Below, one piece after another: positions 63,435 through 64,000 of a stretch of 64,000 bases of DNA. Below the pieces are notes generated by a model. It searched no databases, was not told the DNA's origin, and saw nothing but the letters and a program-made list of their open reading frames with translations. Position numbers and translations under genes: made by a program. This DNA comes from Aliidongia dinghuensis (GTDB taxonomy: Bacteria > Pseudomonadota > Alphaproteobacteria > ATCC43930 > CGMCC-115725): contig NZ_BMJQ01000004.1 in the NCBI RefSeq assembly GCF_014643535.1, forward strand, positions 124,001 to 188,000, given 5' to 3'. The stretch's first letter is position 1; each line of letters opens with the position of its first letter.

Positions 63435-64000
63435 TTAGCGATAGGTGAGGAGGGTGGCGTCACCGGCCCATTCGAAATGGCCGTGGCCGTTGAGCGTCGC
63501 GAGGCCCAGGCGGCCCGGGCGATAGAGGAGCTTGGTGACGCCGCCGTTGACGAGCGACCAGTTGAGCTCGGCCGCGCGCGCCGGCGGCAGGTCCAGGATA
63601 TGCTGGCACACGGCGGCGATCGGCCCGCCTGACGTGAAGACGATGACGCGGCGCGAGGGGCCGGCGGCGGCGATCAAGGCCTCGAGTGCGCCCAGGCAAC
63701 GCGCGCGGAATGCATCCCAGGCTTCGCGGTACTCGGCATCGTGCCGGCCACTCATCCAGCGCGCCATGGCGGCCGCGAACATCGCCTGGAAGGCGCTGCG
63801 CGACGGTGCGTTTTCGGCGAGCCAGCGGCCGAGCCCGGCCAGATCGCCGGCCTCGGGATGGGCGCGCAGCAGCATCTCGCGATGGTCGTATTCGTCGAAG
63901 CCGCGCTCGACGATCCAGTCGGCCGGCGCGGGTGATCCCGGGTTCTCGCTGGCCCAAGCCTCTGCCGTCTGGCGATGGCGCTTGAGGCCGCCCAGCGCCA
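63435..64000 (-). CDS. Histidine phosphatase (phosphoglycerate mutase) family protein, 5' end outside window
   Basis: The frame is open from the right edge to the stop at 63435. It includes QTAEAWASENPG near the edge (the helix after the missing RHG motif), DWIVERGFDEYDHREMLL, and the second catalytic histidine region ...RRVIVFTSGGPIAAVCQHIL. In this place the usual -SHGG- is read as TSGGPI, a variant found in some members. The N-terminus with the RHG phospho-histidine is beyond the window. It is upstream of and probably co-transcribed with the acyl-CoA dehydrogenase. Confidence 0.85.
   Translation of the reverse strand, partial: ALGGLKRHRQTAEAWASENPGSPAPADWIVERGFDEYDHREMLLRAHPEAGDLAGLGRWLAENAPSRSAFQAMFAAAMARWMSGRHDAEYREAWDAFRARCLGALEALIAAAGPSRRVIVFTSGGPIAAVCQHILDLPPARAAELNWSLVNGGVTKLLYRPGRLGLATLNGHGHFEWAGDATLLTYR

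Overview
The window is high-GC DNA from a proteobacterium, most likely an alphaproteobacterium of the Rhodospirillales type. That guess rests on the style of the hybrid kinases, the Wsp-like chemotaxis cluster, the acyl-CoA dehydrogenase and the general codon use; no rRNA or tRNA gene is present to settle it.

The main structural event is a complete Tn3-family transposon of 37,443 bp (1739-39181). It has 48-bp terminal inverted repeats (42 of 48 identical) and a 5-bp target duplication, ATGCC, on both sides. It sits inside a secreted YVTN beta-propeller/phosphoesterase gene. The 5' part of that gene is at 39182-39546 (minus) and the rest runs from 1738 off the left edge. Removing the element and one target copy rejoins the reading frame exactly. 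The layout is that of the Tn4651 group: tnpA at one end, and a divergent tyrosine recombinase plus coiled-coil protein pair (tnpS/tnpT type) at the other. A serine recombinase (tnpR type) also lies directly upstream of tnpA, so the element seems to carry two resolution systems.

The cargo, left to right, is: a TetR regulator, acetoacetate decarboxylase and a patatin-like lipase (5.7-8.6 kb); two tandem-duplicated TetR genes (8.9-10.5 kb); an RND efflux pair followed by pqiABC (10.6-18.4 kb); three coupled genes of unknown function (18.6-20.2 kb); a DUF2092 protein with a repeat-rich secreted protein (20.7-22.5 kb); a FadL-type porin facing a four-gene ring-hydroxylation/cleavage operon with its own TetR (23.2-31.3 kb); decayed transposase and glycosyltransferase ends (31.4-32.0 kb); four Hsp20 genes behind a heat-shock-type promoter (32.1-34.4 kb); and a REC-GGDEF diguanylate cyclase (35.6-36.5 kb). 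A shared 16-bp operator, TGCAC-N6-GTGCA, occurs in pairs before both duplicated tetR genes, the efflux operon and the unknown three-gene operon. Together the cargo looks like a package for taking up and degrading a hydrophobic (probably aromatic) compound while protecting the envelope and proteins from it. The substrate is not visible from sequence.

Right of the transposon is host chromosome: a NarX/NarL-like two-component pair; two hybrid histidine kinases; a chemosensory cluster in the order CheW, CheR-TPR, CheW, MCP, CheA-REC, CheB, which matches the Wsp set without an adjacent WspR; a HAD phosphatase; a TPR histidine kinase; a three-gene overlapping operon of inactive caspase-like protein, c-heme sensor and Ser/Thr kinase; small secreted or membrane proteins; DoxX; an acyl-CoA dehydrogenase; and a histidine phosphatase cut by the right edge.
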